NCBI RefSeq assembly: GCF_000208865.1
Contig: NC_018390.1
Coordinates: 5,040,270-5,104,269, forward strand
Direction: 5' to 3'
DNA length: 64,000 bases
DNA from: Neospora caninum Liverpool
Lineage: Eukaryota; Apicomplexa; Conoidasida; Eucoccidiorida; Sarcocystidae
The notes under the pieces are model-generated. The model was not told where the DNA came from and ran no database searches. It saw nothing but the letters and a program-made list of their open reading frames with translations. This document shows positions 36,688 to 49,141 of this stretch, piece after piece; within the stretch, counting starts at the first letter, position 1; every line of letters starts with the position of its first letter. A program made the position numbers and the translations under genes.

Positions 36688-38336
36688 GGGACTCGTTGAA
36701 ACCTTCGCTGTCTCGCTTTCTCTTCCTTTCCCTCGTCGTCATGTAGCGTCTGTTGAATTCCGTGATAGTTTCTTCTCGCCTCTTATTTCTTGTCTTGGGG
36801 TACAGGGACGATTTGAGAGGCAAGGGCGATCTTGAACAGTGCGCACGCGGCCGAAACGAGACGGCCAGCGACCGTGTGCTCTTTCGGGTTCTCGTTTTGC
36901 CCTCTGCGTTGGCGTTGTGTGGGGTGCGGGAACTGGGGTGAAGGAGACACCTCGTCCGCCTTTGGTGTTTTTCTCCACTCGTCGAGGATCCGATTCTTGT
37001 CTTTCGGCTGTTCGGCGTCCTCTGCCTTCATTCACGATGCGAATGTCACCACGCGTCGCTCTCTCCCTCGAGCAGCCCAGCCGACTATATATATTTCGGA
37101 CTGGGGCTCGGTCGAGGCAAAAAAAAGAGAACTGTATGTCATATCCAGGTGTGTTATATACGTGCGCATATACACATGCAAATGTATTCATATATACGCG
37201 TACACATGTATGTATATGGGTGTATGCTGCATGTGAAGAGGGAAATTGACGCCTCGGCGTCGGTGTGTCCTTGCGTTTTTGCTTGCATGCATCTTTTATG
37301 CAAGCACGTCGAATAGGTCGGGGTGAGATTTCTGAAGGAACGAATCGCAAACGAGCGGGTTGACCGAGTAGCAGTCGAGAGGCGACACTTGGTGTCCTTT
37401 TCTCTCTCGAAAAACAGCCTCTCTGCCTTTCGTGCATGTCTTCCACTTCTCGTCCTCGCGGGAGCGTCTGAACACTCCGCTGCCACCCATAAAGAAGTTG
37501 TGTCTATGGACCAGCGAAGGCGTTTCGAGGCCTTTCCAGCTCGACATTCGCCGTCTTACAAGCGGCTTTGGTTGACGCGTGTTCACACCCAGATAACGAA
37601 ACGGATTGTGTGCCCAAGTTGAGCGACAAAGGAAACGCAAAAAGACAGCGGTGTTTGCTTGAACATATGCGCAGATCCACAGTCGGAGCGGCGGAGACAC
37701 AAACCCACGCAACAGAACAACGAGAGGAATAGAGGTCGATCCATGCACGGCAGGCACCCCCGTTGCCAGAAAGACGGTGTCTCTCGCAACCTGTTTGAGA
37801 GCCTCGTAGCCATTCACCCCGAGCTCCACACACCCAAAGAGCGATCTGCTCCCATTGAGAGAAGCCTCGCTCAGGCAAACCTCACCGCCGGAGGTTCCAC
37901 TTCCGCCCGCAACACACGTACACATTTGCATGCCAACGGAGACAGTGTGTGCCCGGTCAAGAGCCTGGCTCTGTTCGAGACGGAGGCCAGCCCCGCCGAC
38001 GCACAAGCGGGAGTCTCAAACCCCGACTGAGTTTGTCTTTCCCCTGCGCGCCGCGCGTCGCCTCGAGGTGCTCATTCTTCTCTCTCCGGCACCTTGTTCG
38101 TTCTCGCCCTCTTCCGATGCTGCAAGGTGGGCGAGCCGTCTATCCTGTCTCCGAGCAGTGCAGAGACAGGCCCCATTAGGCCACACAACGCGACTCGGCG
38201 AGCACGAGCGCGCTCACCATGCTTCTCTGCAGCTCTGGACTCCTCCAGTCCATCCCTGAGAAGAAAAGGCGCCAGACACACCAGCGAGGGACCCGAGACA
38301 AAGTAGGAGGCCACATGCAAACGCGAGAGACGAGCA
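36688..38336. other. Convergent intergenic region, 3' ends of eRF1 and Nup85-like gene
   Basis: About 1.65 kb between the eRF1 stop and the lowest position to which the Nup85-like frame can be followed. It should hold both 3' UTRs. A minus-strand frame of 236 codons (37296-38006) is open but has no motif or splice support, so it is not called; a further 3' exon of the Nup85-like gene here cannot be excluded. Confidence 0.4.
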
Positions 38337-41300
38337 TCACATGCCCACGTGAGAGACGAGCAGCCGAAGTGAAGTGAGCAGAACGGCCCACCTCGGTGGC
38401 CTACCTGCGGGAGGCGCGTCAAATGCCGTCTGCAGGAGGATCGCATCTAAGCACCGCCGCCAAGAGGTGGCGAGAAGACTTAGATTTCTGCGATTGAAAG
38501 CGGCGATCAGAGTGTGGGAACTGGTGCAGAGCCTCAGGAGACGCAGGGCGTCGAAGAGGAGACACCCCACAAAGAAGGCGGGGACCGAAGGAGACACTTG
38601 TGGGGACCCCACAAAGGCGACCAGCGACACGAAGCCGGGAACCAAGAAGTCGCCGAGACAAGTGAGAGAGGAAGCCTGAACGCAGGGGACACAAGCGATG
38701 TCGCACGAGAAGAAAAGAGATATCAATTTGTGAAGCATCCAGCAGAAAAAGAACGGGAAAAAGAGGAGAGGATCGAGAGACCCGAGGGGGCAAAGAGGCA
38801 GACGGCAAGTCGAGACAGTCCACAGAGAAAAGGGGACAGAGGCAAAGCAGCTGTTTCGCCGCCTCTGTCTTCCTTCGGAAACGAGCGCTAGGCGTTGTGT
38901 CTTGCGCAAAACAGCGAATCGTTACTGCCCAGAAAAGCTTAGAATTGTCCTCTTCAGAGAGTCTCGCTATCAGTACGGCGGTACGGATCATACTAACATC
39001 TTCTTTGACTCAATACTTGGCCGAACAAGATCCTCCGTCCTCGCGCTCACCTTGTGAAGCCAAGCTAAGTCGTGGGCATCGTGTTTCCGAAGAAAAAGCT
39101 GCAAGCACAAAGCGCGTCGACACAGCTCGGCAACGCTCGTTTTGGTTTCTTGGCGTACAGAAACCCATGTTTGCATCAGAGGCTTTCGACCTGTGTGCCG
39201 CAAAACCTAGTTGAAATCTCGACTGTGTCTCTGTACATGTGGAACTCGCCGCATCTTGCTCTGTGCGGCTCTACCTAAATCTGCCCACGTGTGCATGTGC
39301 AAATGCCTGGCTTTCCTCTACGGGTCCAAGTGTCCACACGACCGCCCACGTCTTTCGACGTGCGTCGCCGTAGAGCCATTCCCTCGCTCCCGTTCCGGGT
39401 CGGTGTACACAGCCGCGTCACTCTCTTTGTCTCTTGGTGTGTTTCACGCACGTTCTCTGAGCTCATGTATATCAGTTCCCCCTTTTCGGTTTCTTTTGGT
39501 TGCTGAAGAAAGCAGACGGCGACGAGGCACTCGAGACGCACCTCCAGCACATGCCTCCTCTTTGCATAAAGAGCGAGGAAAACGAGGAAACAGGGGAGTG
39601 ACGACCCTCCTCGAGCCCCGTGGCCCTGGTCGCATGCCTTTAAGAGACTGAGGTCTGATGTCCCTTCTGTCTCCTCCGCCGAGGACTCTGTGGGGTCCTG
39701 TCCCCCTCGCCAGGATCCGCGCTGCTCTGTTGGGTCTCGGGCGCGGCGGCGCTTCTGTCTCCTTTCTCCCTGTGCGTCTCCAAAGTTCCCCGCCTCTCCG
39801 CGTCCCTCCGTGAACGCACGCCGGCCCAGCGACGCGAAAGAACACCGCCGACGAGACGAGAAAGAAGACGCGCAGCAGGCGTCAAGCTCAGAAGCGACCG
39901 GAGACAGCGCTCGCAGCGATGCCTCCAGAAGCCGCGGAACCGCAGGAAGGGACTTTGTAGGAGAAACCGCGGCGTGCTCAGGAGTCTCGCCAGATGAAGA
40001 GGCAAAAGATCCGCTTAGGGCGGCGAGCAGGCAGGCGCAGTGGCGGTAGCCCAGACGGCAAAACCTGGGGAGAACACACAGGACGGCAGCGAGGGGTTTG
40101 AACAAGTCGGACGACGACTGCGCGCGCTCGACCGCATGCGGGGACGAGCGGCGGGACGAGCACGCGAGAGAAGCTGAGGCGGAGAGGAACTCAGACAGGC
40201 GCAGCGAAGGGCCGGAGGGCGCCGCCTGGTCTCGTAAAGATGGCTGTGCCGAATACGAGCAACGCATCTCAAGCGCCAAGCGAGTGTCCCTTCAGACAAA
40301 CGGATCGAACCCAACAGCCACACAAAAAGCCAGGGCAAGCCGTCAACACACTGCGTTTTACCGATTGCCAAAGCTGGCGAAGAGAGGCGCCACTTGCCCA
40401 CGCGCGGAGGACGCGCCGGAGCAGCAAAACTCTTTTCCCTTGCGAAGATTTTAAAACTCAGACGCACTTGGGATTCCCCAGGCCGCGCCGGGCGACGCAC
40501 ATGCGCGGCCGTTTAACACACGTTTTTAGGTAAGGTCCACGTGCACCTTTCCCGGCAGCTGAAATTCGGGAATAAAGAACAAGAGGAGAGTTGAAAAAGG
40601 AGCGCGAAACCAAAGGGGACAGCATGAGAACACAGGTACAGGAAACGTACCCTCGAACAAGGCAGTCGAGCGCCTCGATCTGCCTTCGCAGGGCGCAGAG
40701 TTCTCCTTCCCTCTGGTGTTCGTCGTCGAGTTCTTCCTCTCCGTTAAGGCAGGGCGACGAAGCGAAGGAGCAGACAGGCGGGGACGCGCACGTGTCTTTT
40801 CTCCGAGCACGGAAGAGGAGAAAACAGAAACTGTCTTGCAGAAGGAGAAGAGTGCGGTCGCGCTCCTCGTCGCTCGCGTTGGCCTCAGACGACGTAGGTC
40901 CCCCCGAAACAGGCAACGCGTGAGATTGAGGAGACAGCGAAGTCGAAGGCGACCCAGACAAAGCGCGCCGTGCTTCCTCGAAACAGGCGCAACCACAAGC
41001 CTGAGAACGACACAAGCATGCACAGGTTCTCGCACGGCGTACGCGGCTTCAGAGACAGCGGAGACACTTGTGTGGGGGACGGAGGGCGCAAAGAGCGCAG
41101 GAGGCGAGACCTGGCAGGCCGTGCATGCAGGCAGCGAAGGGAAAAAAACACGGAATTGGGGACACTCCACCGGACAGAGAAAGTGGAATTTGGACCTGCG
41201 GCCTCGTCGCGCGTGAACAAACGTCAGGAAAGAAAATCAGCTGTGACTCCGTTACGGAAAAGCGATGCAGACTTTAACAGGCAAATACTCATCTGCGTAT

Positions 41301-41420
41301 GAATGCGAAATATACATACACCTGTACAACGATGTATCCGTACAAAGCCCACTACGCTAATACCTACACAGACAGACTCAAATTTATACATATTTATATA
41401 TATATATATATATATACATA

Positions 41421-41453
<33 letters not shown>

Positions 41454-44400
41454 GTCCGATAGGAAGGTGAAGAAACAGGATAGACTAATACATGTATATA
41501 GGTTGATCGCAAAAGAGATATAGGTGAGATAAGTGATATAACGGTGTACATTTTGTCGGCGGATTGAAGGCGCCTCGGAATCTGGGCAGGCGTGGCTGTA
41601 AGTGAAAGGCAGCGTACTTGGGCAAAGTCGTGGAGCAGAATTGCACAAGGGTCAAGCGAAAAGCTGGGGCTTTGGCGGTTACAACCAGGGACTTCATTCG
41701 TGTTCACTTCATCGTTTAGGTCGGCCTCGAGCTCCTCCCGACCAGCATTCGCACGTTGACACGAGGGCGGCGGAGAAAGGTCCAGATCCTGGAGAGGCGC
41801 CGCGCGATCTCGGAAGTCCGAGAATGCATGCACGGAAGAGACGAGGAAATTCTGAGGCGCACAAAGAGACAGACAAAACGGAGATCAACCTCCAGACGTT
41901 CGTCACCTATCTCGCACACTATAGTCACCTGACAAAGAACGATTGCGTCTAAGTGCACCTTGAAGCACCAGGGAGAAATGGGATTAAGAGGTGCCGATAA
42001 ACTCCAAGGATTGGAGAGCTGCAGAGCCGACCACAGGCGCCCGGGCGCACAGCGAGTGGGGCACGCACAAGGCCCAGGAAGAGCGTTAGAAGGCGACGCG
42101 CCACACGTCCCAGCAGTAGTGGTTAAACTATAGACGAGTCGAGTACTACCCATACAGACCAGGCGTAAAAAGCGTTCATCCAGCTACCGAACAGGTGCGA
42201 AGCCAAGAAAAATCCGATCCGTGTATTCCGTACAGAGTCGCCGCTGAGTCAGGCAAAACTTCTCGGGAATCAGGCTTTGCTTACTCGCAGCAAATCCAGG
42301 ACTGCAGGCACCAGCGCCGGGACCCGCGCGGCTTCTTGGAGGTAAGGGATCGACGCATGCAGCTGGTTGTTGGCGAGCAGCGATGCTCCGTACTCCATCA
42401 CAACGTCGCATCTCGCTTCCTGTTCACAAGCAAAAGAAAGGACCGAAGCGACGACAAAGTGCAGGTCCGTCTTCGCAGCCAAACGGGCGAGAGCACAAGA
42501 AAGCTTCAGGCATTTCTCCTCTTTCTGTGCGCTTCCCGTTCTCGCAGTCTCGCGCGGCTTCTTTCCCTCGCCTTGTGCGCCACAGCTTGTCTTCCCAGCT
42601 GGGCCGTGTCTTGCCCACTGCTTCTCCCTTTCCGTCGTGATCTTCTCCCTCTGCTTTTCCTCCGTGCTCATCTCTCGCTCGTGTCATGGTCTCTCCCGCC
42701 TTCTTCCTATCTCGGCCTTCACTCCACGCTTCAGCTGTCCCTTCGCGTGGTTTCCATCTGTCGTTGACAAGTCGGCGTTACCGTGATTTCGTGTCTTCTC
42801 CTCCTCTGTCGGCAGACTCTCTTAGTCTCCCTTGTTCTCTCTTAGTCTCCCTTGTTCTCCCTTGTTCCCCCTTGTCCTCTCTTGTTCGCCCTTGTTCTCT
42901 CACGGCCCTCTCTCTCTCTCGCAGCCACTTACTACCGCCACTCCTGGAGGGAGAGGGGCGAAGGCGTCGGCGAGGAAGAGCAGGTCGACGATGTGGGGGA
43001 AGAAGAAGGGCGGAAAGGACGCTGAGAGCCCCACGTCCTCGATAAGCAGATGAAGGAGCTGCATGCGCCACAAAAAAACGGCAGAGCGGTGGACGAAACA
43101 GGCCAGGATTCGGATCGACGCCAAGCCAGACACTGACACGAGAGCGAGGAACGGGGACGAACACAGGGCAGTACGTCGACACACAATCAGGTTGAATCCC
43201 TCAAACCGAGAAGGGCGATCGGGGTGCCATGGAGAGCCCAGCAGTACGTCGCCACACAGAAAAGGCGGACGAGAACGCGGACATGAGGAGACAGAGAGAC
43301 GCCTCCAAATGCAATCGAGCTCGGGCCGAGCAAAACGTGGCGGCTGGCCGGTTGACTTCCAGAACCAAATGGATGTACTGTCGGACTGAAAAACCGCACA
43401 CCGAGCCTTGAGAAGCAAGGCGGGTCCAAAGAAGGAAAACGCTTCCCAGTTTCCGGCCAAAACCAGAGAGACACCAATCCAGCACGAAAGGCTCCACGCA
43501 ACGAATCTGTTCAACGCTCTCCTCTGTCCTTTCTCACCTGGAGGGCACCGCTGTGTGTCGCGCCTTCGGGGTTTCCTCTCGAGAGCCAGAAAGCGAGAAC
43601 AAGGCGATCGGCTGCGTCCAGATCGAACGCCGCCAGATCGACATTCGCGTCTCGTTCGTTGTCTGCGGGCTCCGCTCGCCTGCAAACTCGGGTCGCCCCG
43701 CCACGTCGACTGCCCTTCGCAAGTTCGCCTGAGTTCTGGCCCCGAGGCGCGGCAACGCCTGACTCAGGTCTCTCGTGCTCGCGCGTCCCGAGCTCCGCCT
43801 GCGTCAGCTCCTCGTCGCCCTGAGTGGCGTCGGCCTCAGCCTGGAGGGCTAGGAGCGTGGGCGCGTTCACCCTGAGGAAGAAGAGGAACTGCGAATGGAG
43901 GGAGACCGACGGGAAGAGGGACCAAAAGAGAGTCGCGACGAAGCTCTCTTGGAGAAGCGCACACGACCAGCCGTCCCGCTGCGCGGACGGTGGCGCAGGC
44001 AAAGGAGATCGGCTTAAAGACGGGGCGGAAGAGAGGCTGCGCGATTCTTCTGTCGCGGAGGTAGAGGACGCGCAGGGAGTGTGTGACGAGGCCAAAGCAG
44101 CCAGCGAAAACGGAAAGACCTCTGCCTGCGAGGAGCAGACAAAGGCCTCGGAGACGTCAAACACACTGGCGACGGCTGCTGCGACGTTACCCACCATCAA
44201 CGCGAAGGACAGCGAGAGCAGCCCCCACGCACGGCGCTCTTCAGGGCCGAGCGCGAAGGCGAGAGGCGGTGAACCCGACTGCGCTGGAGTCTCCGACGCG
44301 CTCGAGCCGGAAGAACTGGCCGTGTGCGCAAAGAGGAAGACAACCCTGGGGAAAAAGAGCGAGACGCACGCCAACACACACATCGCAGCGACACGAAGTG

Positions 44401-47400
44401 CTCAGCGGCGGGCTGGGAAAGCGAAAGAAAAGGCCACGGAGCTGCTGGTTGTGTCGCATGCAACGGTGGGAGAAAAGGGTCGGGGGCGGGCGGTTCAGGG
44501 GTGTGTGTCGAGGCAGCGGAACAGAGACAGAGGTACACATCCGGGCTTGGCTAGCGGAAGGCGAAAAACAGAGAGGATATGCTACCTCGCCATCGTCAGA
44601 TAAAACAGCGTACGTACATATACATATTTATTTGTCGATTTCTTGTAGGCTGTCGCCTCGCTGCATGCAGAGTTGACCAGGTGAGCTTGGATTCACCCTA
44701 CCTCGCTCCTACTGCGCGAACTGCCGCCACGGCTGCTTCGAAGTTTTCGTCCGCCGCTGGCGAGACGCTGGGTGTCTCGCGAGAAAGAGACGCCACGTCG
44801 ACTGAATCTCTGCTCTCGGCAGCTGCGACGGCACGCTGCAGGTCTTCGACGGCGGCGACGACACCACAGAGACAGGAGACACTTTGGAGTCCCAGGCGGT
44901 CGCAGGCAGCGAGCCACGAGGCGAAGTCCGCCCGGCAAAGGAACCTGCGAAGGTGCACAAGGGAGGCGTAGACGAGACAGTCCATTTCCTCTGCAAGGCC
45001 AGGGCATAGTTTTTTGGGCACCCATCTCAGAGAGCCTTCTTCCAGACACGAAGTCGCCGGAAATGCTGGCACAGGCCTTTGAGAACAAAAAAAAAGGCGG
45101 CGTCTCGAGGACAGCGTTCCTCCGGCAAGGACGTCCCCGCCAAAGGCGCGAGATCCCACCGAGCCGCTACAGTGATGATCATCTCGCGCTCGGATGCACT
45201 TTCTCGGAGCACTCGAGGGAGTCGAAGGTGACCCCAGGAGACCGATAAAAGCAAAAGGGAGACGACAGAGAAGGAATGCCGGGGCGCCAGAGGACTCTTA
45301 GCAGGTCCAGTAGACACGCCGCCAACGCCAGCACCGGGTCGCGAGAAATCGAGGGAAACAAGCAGACGGGAAGGCCCCAACGTGCAAGTTTGTGGCGAAT
45401 CTGCACCATAGGAAGCAAGTCGTTCGCCAAGTAGCACCGCCGAGAATAAGAAAACGGACCTGCAGAGAAGTTTGTTTATCCGCCAGGCCACGTTGACGGC
45501 GTCTGCGCGGGTCCACGCTCCATCCTGCTCCTCCAACGCAAGCTTCTCGAACTGGCTCCACAGCTCCTCCTCTCTTCTGGGATGTGACAGGGACGAAGCC
45601 ACGGAAGACGAGAAGGACGAGGGCGTGCGACACACCCACAGCCGTTGCCACTCCATGAGGCTGCACGGAAGAACCGAGAGGCAGCAAGCATGTAGCCACG
45701 AGAGTCGAAAGCATACAAACGTCTGTCGCTTCGATTCTTCAAACTCCGGTGTGCCGTCCGTCTCCGGTTTGTATGCCTAACTGCTTCTGCGGTTCGCCCG
45801 CTCCTCCTTACACTCTCTGTCCTTCCCATCCACTTCGCAGCGACTCTCGTCTCTGCCCCCCCCCCCCCCCCCCGCTGGGGTATGCGTCGAATCATTCGCT
45901 TTCGCCCTCTCACTTGATGCGTCTTCGCCGAGACGGGAGAACAAACAAGATGAGAGCGAGGTCCCACACCTTCAGGGCCATGCGCAGGCTCTCCAGCGAG
46001 GCCGTGATGTCGGAGGTTTCGTCCTGGGCCTTCGGAGACAGGTTGGATTGTTCTCCTACGCCTTGACCTCGCGCGAAGGCCCTCGGGTCCGGGCGGGCCC
46101 CCGCATCTTGGGAGAAACGTCGTCCTCCACCGTTGAGGGAGGAGCCAGCGGCGAGTGTGGGGTCGATGCCTGCCAGTGAGCCGCCTGGAGACCGTGCAGC
46201 TTGAGCTGCGCAGTGCAACTCGAAGACCTGAGCACACGTGGGAAGAGACGCGTTAGCGGCCACGATAATAACGGACGTTTTTGTGAGGCCGTGCGCGCAT
46301 TCGAGTCATGGATTTCGCGTGGCGCTTATGCGCTTTTTCCCTCGTTGGGCTTCTCGCCTGTTGGGCGTGGTGCCTTTCCTATCAGCCAAGCTGCCCTCCC
46401 GTTCTGAGCATTCTTCTTCCCCCTCTCCGCTTTTCCTCTCACTCACTTCTTCTTGTGCCCTTCTCCCGCCGCTTTTGAGAGGCGGTATATTCTCTCTTGC
46501 TATTCTCTTGCACGCGTTTTCTGTGATGCGTCTCCAACTTTCTTTCCCCTCCACCGTCTTACGTAGTTCAGCGTGGCTGCCAGCGCGTCCCTATGTCGCA
46601 AGGCGTACGAGGCCAGCACGTGCTCTCTGTCGCGCATCTCTTTTTCACTCGCGCTCGTTTTGGTTTCGGGTTTGCGAGTTCGCCCTCGGCCCGCCTCTCG
46701 CCCTTTTTTCTCTTTAAACTGGACACGATCGCGTGCGCCGCTGTCAAGGAAAACGCCGCCTTTCAGGGGTGTCTCGCCATCGAGCAAAAGACCGTGTCTT
46801 CTCAGCAGCTCGGTCCCCGTCTCTCCGCCATCAGGGTCCGTGTCAGTTTCTTTACAAAAGTGGCGAAGATACGCATGAAACGACCGAAAATTCGCGCTCA
46901 TCGCCTCGCTGCACATCACCAGAGACCGTGCCGTCTCTTCGCGGAGGAACGCCTCCTGGGCCTCGCGTCCCCTCGGGACCAAAGCTGCAGACGCCTCTGG
47001 TGGAACCCCTGTCGCCCCGCCTAAAAAGGAGACACCTCCCGGCTGGTGTTCGGGCGCGTTGGGCTCCAAAGCGAGGGGCTGGTCGCCCCCAGGCCCAAGG
47101 GACACCGCCGGCCGACCGTGCGCGGTGTGTGACGGATTCCCTCCGACTTCCCCGCCCTTATTTGGAACTTCCAGCAAAGACGTAAATTTCTCAATTGTTT
47201 TGGCGGGGGCAAACTCAAGCCGCACAGGGGCTGCGGAGACAGTCTTCAGGAGGCGCGGCTTCACCCTCGCCCTCTTCTTCCCTCGCACGCGGCGAATGTC
47301 TCTCTTCCCTGAGATGGAATGCCCCTCAAAAGCGCACCCCTGAGCAGCCACCGACAGCTGGGACTCAACCGTCGGCTCTTTGACTTGCACGCCCGCTTGG

Positions 47401-48113
47401 CAGGCGTCTTGTTTCTGTTCTCCTCCACTGTCACTGGCTCCTACATCTGTCCCCACGCCGTCTTCCTCTCTCTCTCCGTGCTGTGTCGCTTCCAGGTTTG
47501 GATGGCGCTCTGGAGACAGGAAGACCGAAGACACGCAGCAGCCATAGCATCTTTCTCGTGGGATGAGAAAGGCGTCTGTATGGCGACCAGGGTTCGCTCT
47601 GTCTCTTTCTGTTCGCCATCGCCTCTCTTCTGTCCCGTCCCTCCGATATCCCAGGGTGCGCCACAAATGGTGTTCTTCCTCAGAGGCCGACACGAGTGAA
47701 GGGTCGCCTGTCGGGAAGAATCGCCACGCACTTTCCAGATTTTCTTCTCCACTTCGTCCTGAGTCCCTTGCTTCTTGGCTTCCTTCTACTGATTGCCTTC
47801 CTTCCCAGGTGCCTGCGCCCTTCGTCAGTTTTTCTTCGCTTTCTCGTCCTTTTCTCTCTGCTGCTTGGGCTCCACGCCCTAGAGACAGCTCCGGATTCGG
47901 TGAAGGCCCAGGAGGAAAGAATGGCGAGGCGCGGCCCCCACCGGCTTCCGGTGGAGCCCAAGACGCCACAGAGGGGAACGCTTGAGGCAACGGGCGACCT
48001 CCGGCGGGAGTGTGACTCGAGATGACAAAAGAGGAGACAGTGGAGCCCAACGCGCCCGAAGGAGACAGGGCGGGCGCCCGCCCTCCAGGAACAGGTGCGA
48101 ACGAATTCTGCAT
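38337..48113 (-). CDS. Probable Nup85/Nup75-like Y-complex nucleoporin
   Basis: Nup85 is an alpha-helical (ACE1) subunit of the Y-shaped nuclear pore scaffold. Exons with matching phases: 48113-46563, 46227-45914, 45660 to about 45450, 44990-44702, 44345-43538, 43058-42933, 42419-42285, 41851-41618, 41000-40651, 40064 to an unresolved end, and a block near 38,550-38,400. Motifs follow human Nup85 in order: ESLRMALKVWDLALILF (cf. AMELIWNLCEILFIE), NLMEWQRLWVCRT (cf. LLDWVRLHVCEV), PPFFFPHIVDLLFLADAF, VMEYGASLLANNQLHASIPY (cf. LLEYASGLFAHPSLWQ), LDCLVRGFCRLGYRHCACLL (cf. [20 protein letters not shown]). The first exon is a 517-residue low-complexity N-terminal extension, and 44345-43538 is a 269-residue exon largely of insertion sequence. 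Exon 3 to exon 4 and everything after 40,000 are not resolved; the frame ends at 38337 if no later exon exists. The family call rests on my memory of human Nup85 and is moderate. Confidence 0.6.
41395..41451. repeat. Paired (TA)n tracts in a Nup85-like intron
   Basis: Two AT dinucleotide runs (41395-41416 and 41423-41451) split by a short CATACT spacer, in the intron between the exons ending at 41618 and starting at 41000. Confidence 0.9.
42827..42905. repeat. Short pyrimidine tandem repeats in a Nup85-like intron
   Basis: The block TCTCTTAGTCTCCCTTGTTC occurs twice back to back and is followed by several degenerate CTCCCTTGTTC-type copies. It lies just past the donor of the exon ending at 42933, within the intron 42420-42932. 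Confidence 0.75.
45856..45873. repeat. C18 homopolymer in a Nup85-like intron
   Basis: Eighteen consecutive C on the plus strand (G18 in the transcript sense), within the short intron 45661-45913, about 40 bases after the donor. A G-run of this length is a potential quadruplex former and a sequencing or assembly weak point. Confidence 0.9.
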
Positions 48114-48919
48114 CCTGACGGACTTCAACTGCCCCCGTTTAGCGTCGCCACAGACACATAGTGCCCAGAGGGTGTCAGGCGTTTTCGCTCCAGACGAGTC
48201 TTCGCTTGGAACTTCCGGCCTTCCTTTCGAACTTACTAGCCGTTCTCTCGATCGTTTCCTAGCCTTCTCACGCCCTCAGCTTGCCGAGGACTGCAAGGAG
48301 AAGCGAGGCGAATGCGCGGCGCCGTTTTCTTTCCTGCAGCCGCAGTCGGACCAGAAGAGGTCTTCCAAGTTACCGAGCAAACAGAGATGCCAAAGTGCTC
48401 ATGCTTGCACGGGACGCATAAATGCAAATAACAGATTTATACACAAACATGTTACTAGACATGCATGGGTAAGTCTCTGTGTATCCACAAAAGTGGTGTA
48501 AAGATGTGATGAGACTTGTGAGGCGATCAGTTGTGGAGGCAGAACGAACAGAGAAAGACTTACGCGCAGAGAGAAAGACGGGCAACACACAGAATGCTGG
48601 GAAAAGAAAGAGACAGCGAACAAATGGAAAGAACAAGATGAAAAGGGAACCACAAGAAAAAAGAACAACAAGAAAGAACAAGGAGAAGGAAAAAGGAGAA
48701 AGAAGATGAAGAAGAAAACGCTGAGAGGCCCCCGGGGCTCCAAAGCGAGAGGAGACGACTCTGGGCACAAAGGCGTTTCTCTGCTGGTCGTGTTCCACTC
48801 CACACCACCTGCGAGGCAGTGTGACGAGGAAAGCAAGAGGAAATGCAACGGAAACGAGAATGAAACAGGGGGAAAAGTGAAAGGGGGCCTCGCAGACGAC
48901 GAAGCAGAAGAAATGCTTC

Positions 48920-49141
48920 GCATGCAGTTGGCCCTTTTATGCGCATGCAGCGCGATGCCGTGGCAAACAGCCGTGGCAGCCTGTCTTACGCCCTTTCCTC
49001 TGCTCCTTTTTTTTATTTCGCTGGTTTTCTGTCCCACTAAAACTGGCATGGTTCTTGTCGCAGGAAGATTCCTCGTCATTAGCTTTTCCAAATTACCTCG
49101 TGCTGGCGAGCCAGCCCAACAGTCCGTACACAGCTGCATGC
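48920..49141. promoter_or_regulatory. Cluster of GCATGC motifs (possible AP2-type sites)
   Basis: GCATGC at 48920-48925, 48943-48948 and 49136-49141; the last is part of TGCATGC at 49135. TGCATGC-type elements are known apicomplexan promoter motifs bound by AP2 factors. The cluster lies about 0.8-1.0 kb upstream of the Nup85-like start codon. The motif is common across the window, so function is only a suggestion. Confidence 0.25.

Noticed and set aside
37296..38006. 236-codon minus-strand frame past the Nup85-like gene
   Set aside because: No recognised motif and no clear splice link; more likely 3' UTR or intergenic, although a terminal exon cannot be excluded.
46306..46554. Minus-strand frame between Nup85-like exons 1 and 2
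   Set aside because: Read-through of exon 1 into its intron past the GTAAGA donor at 46562.
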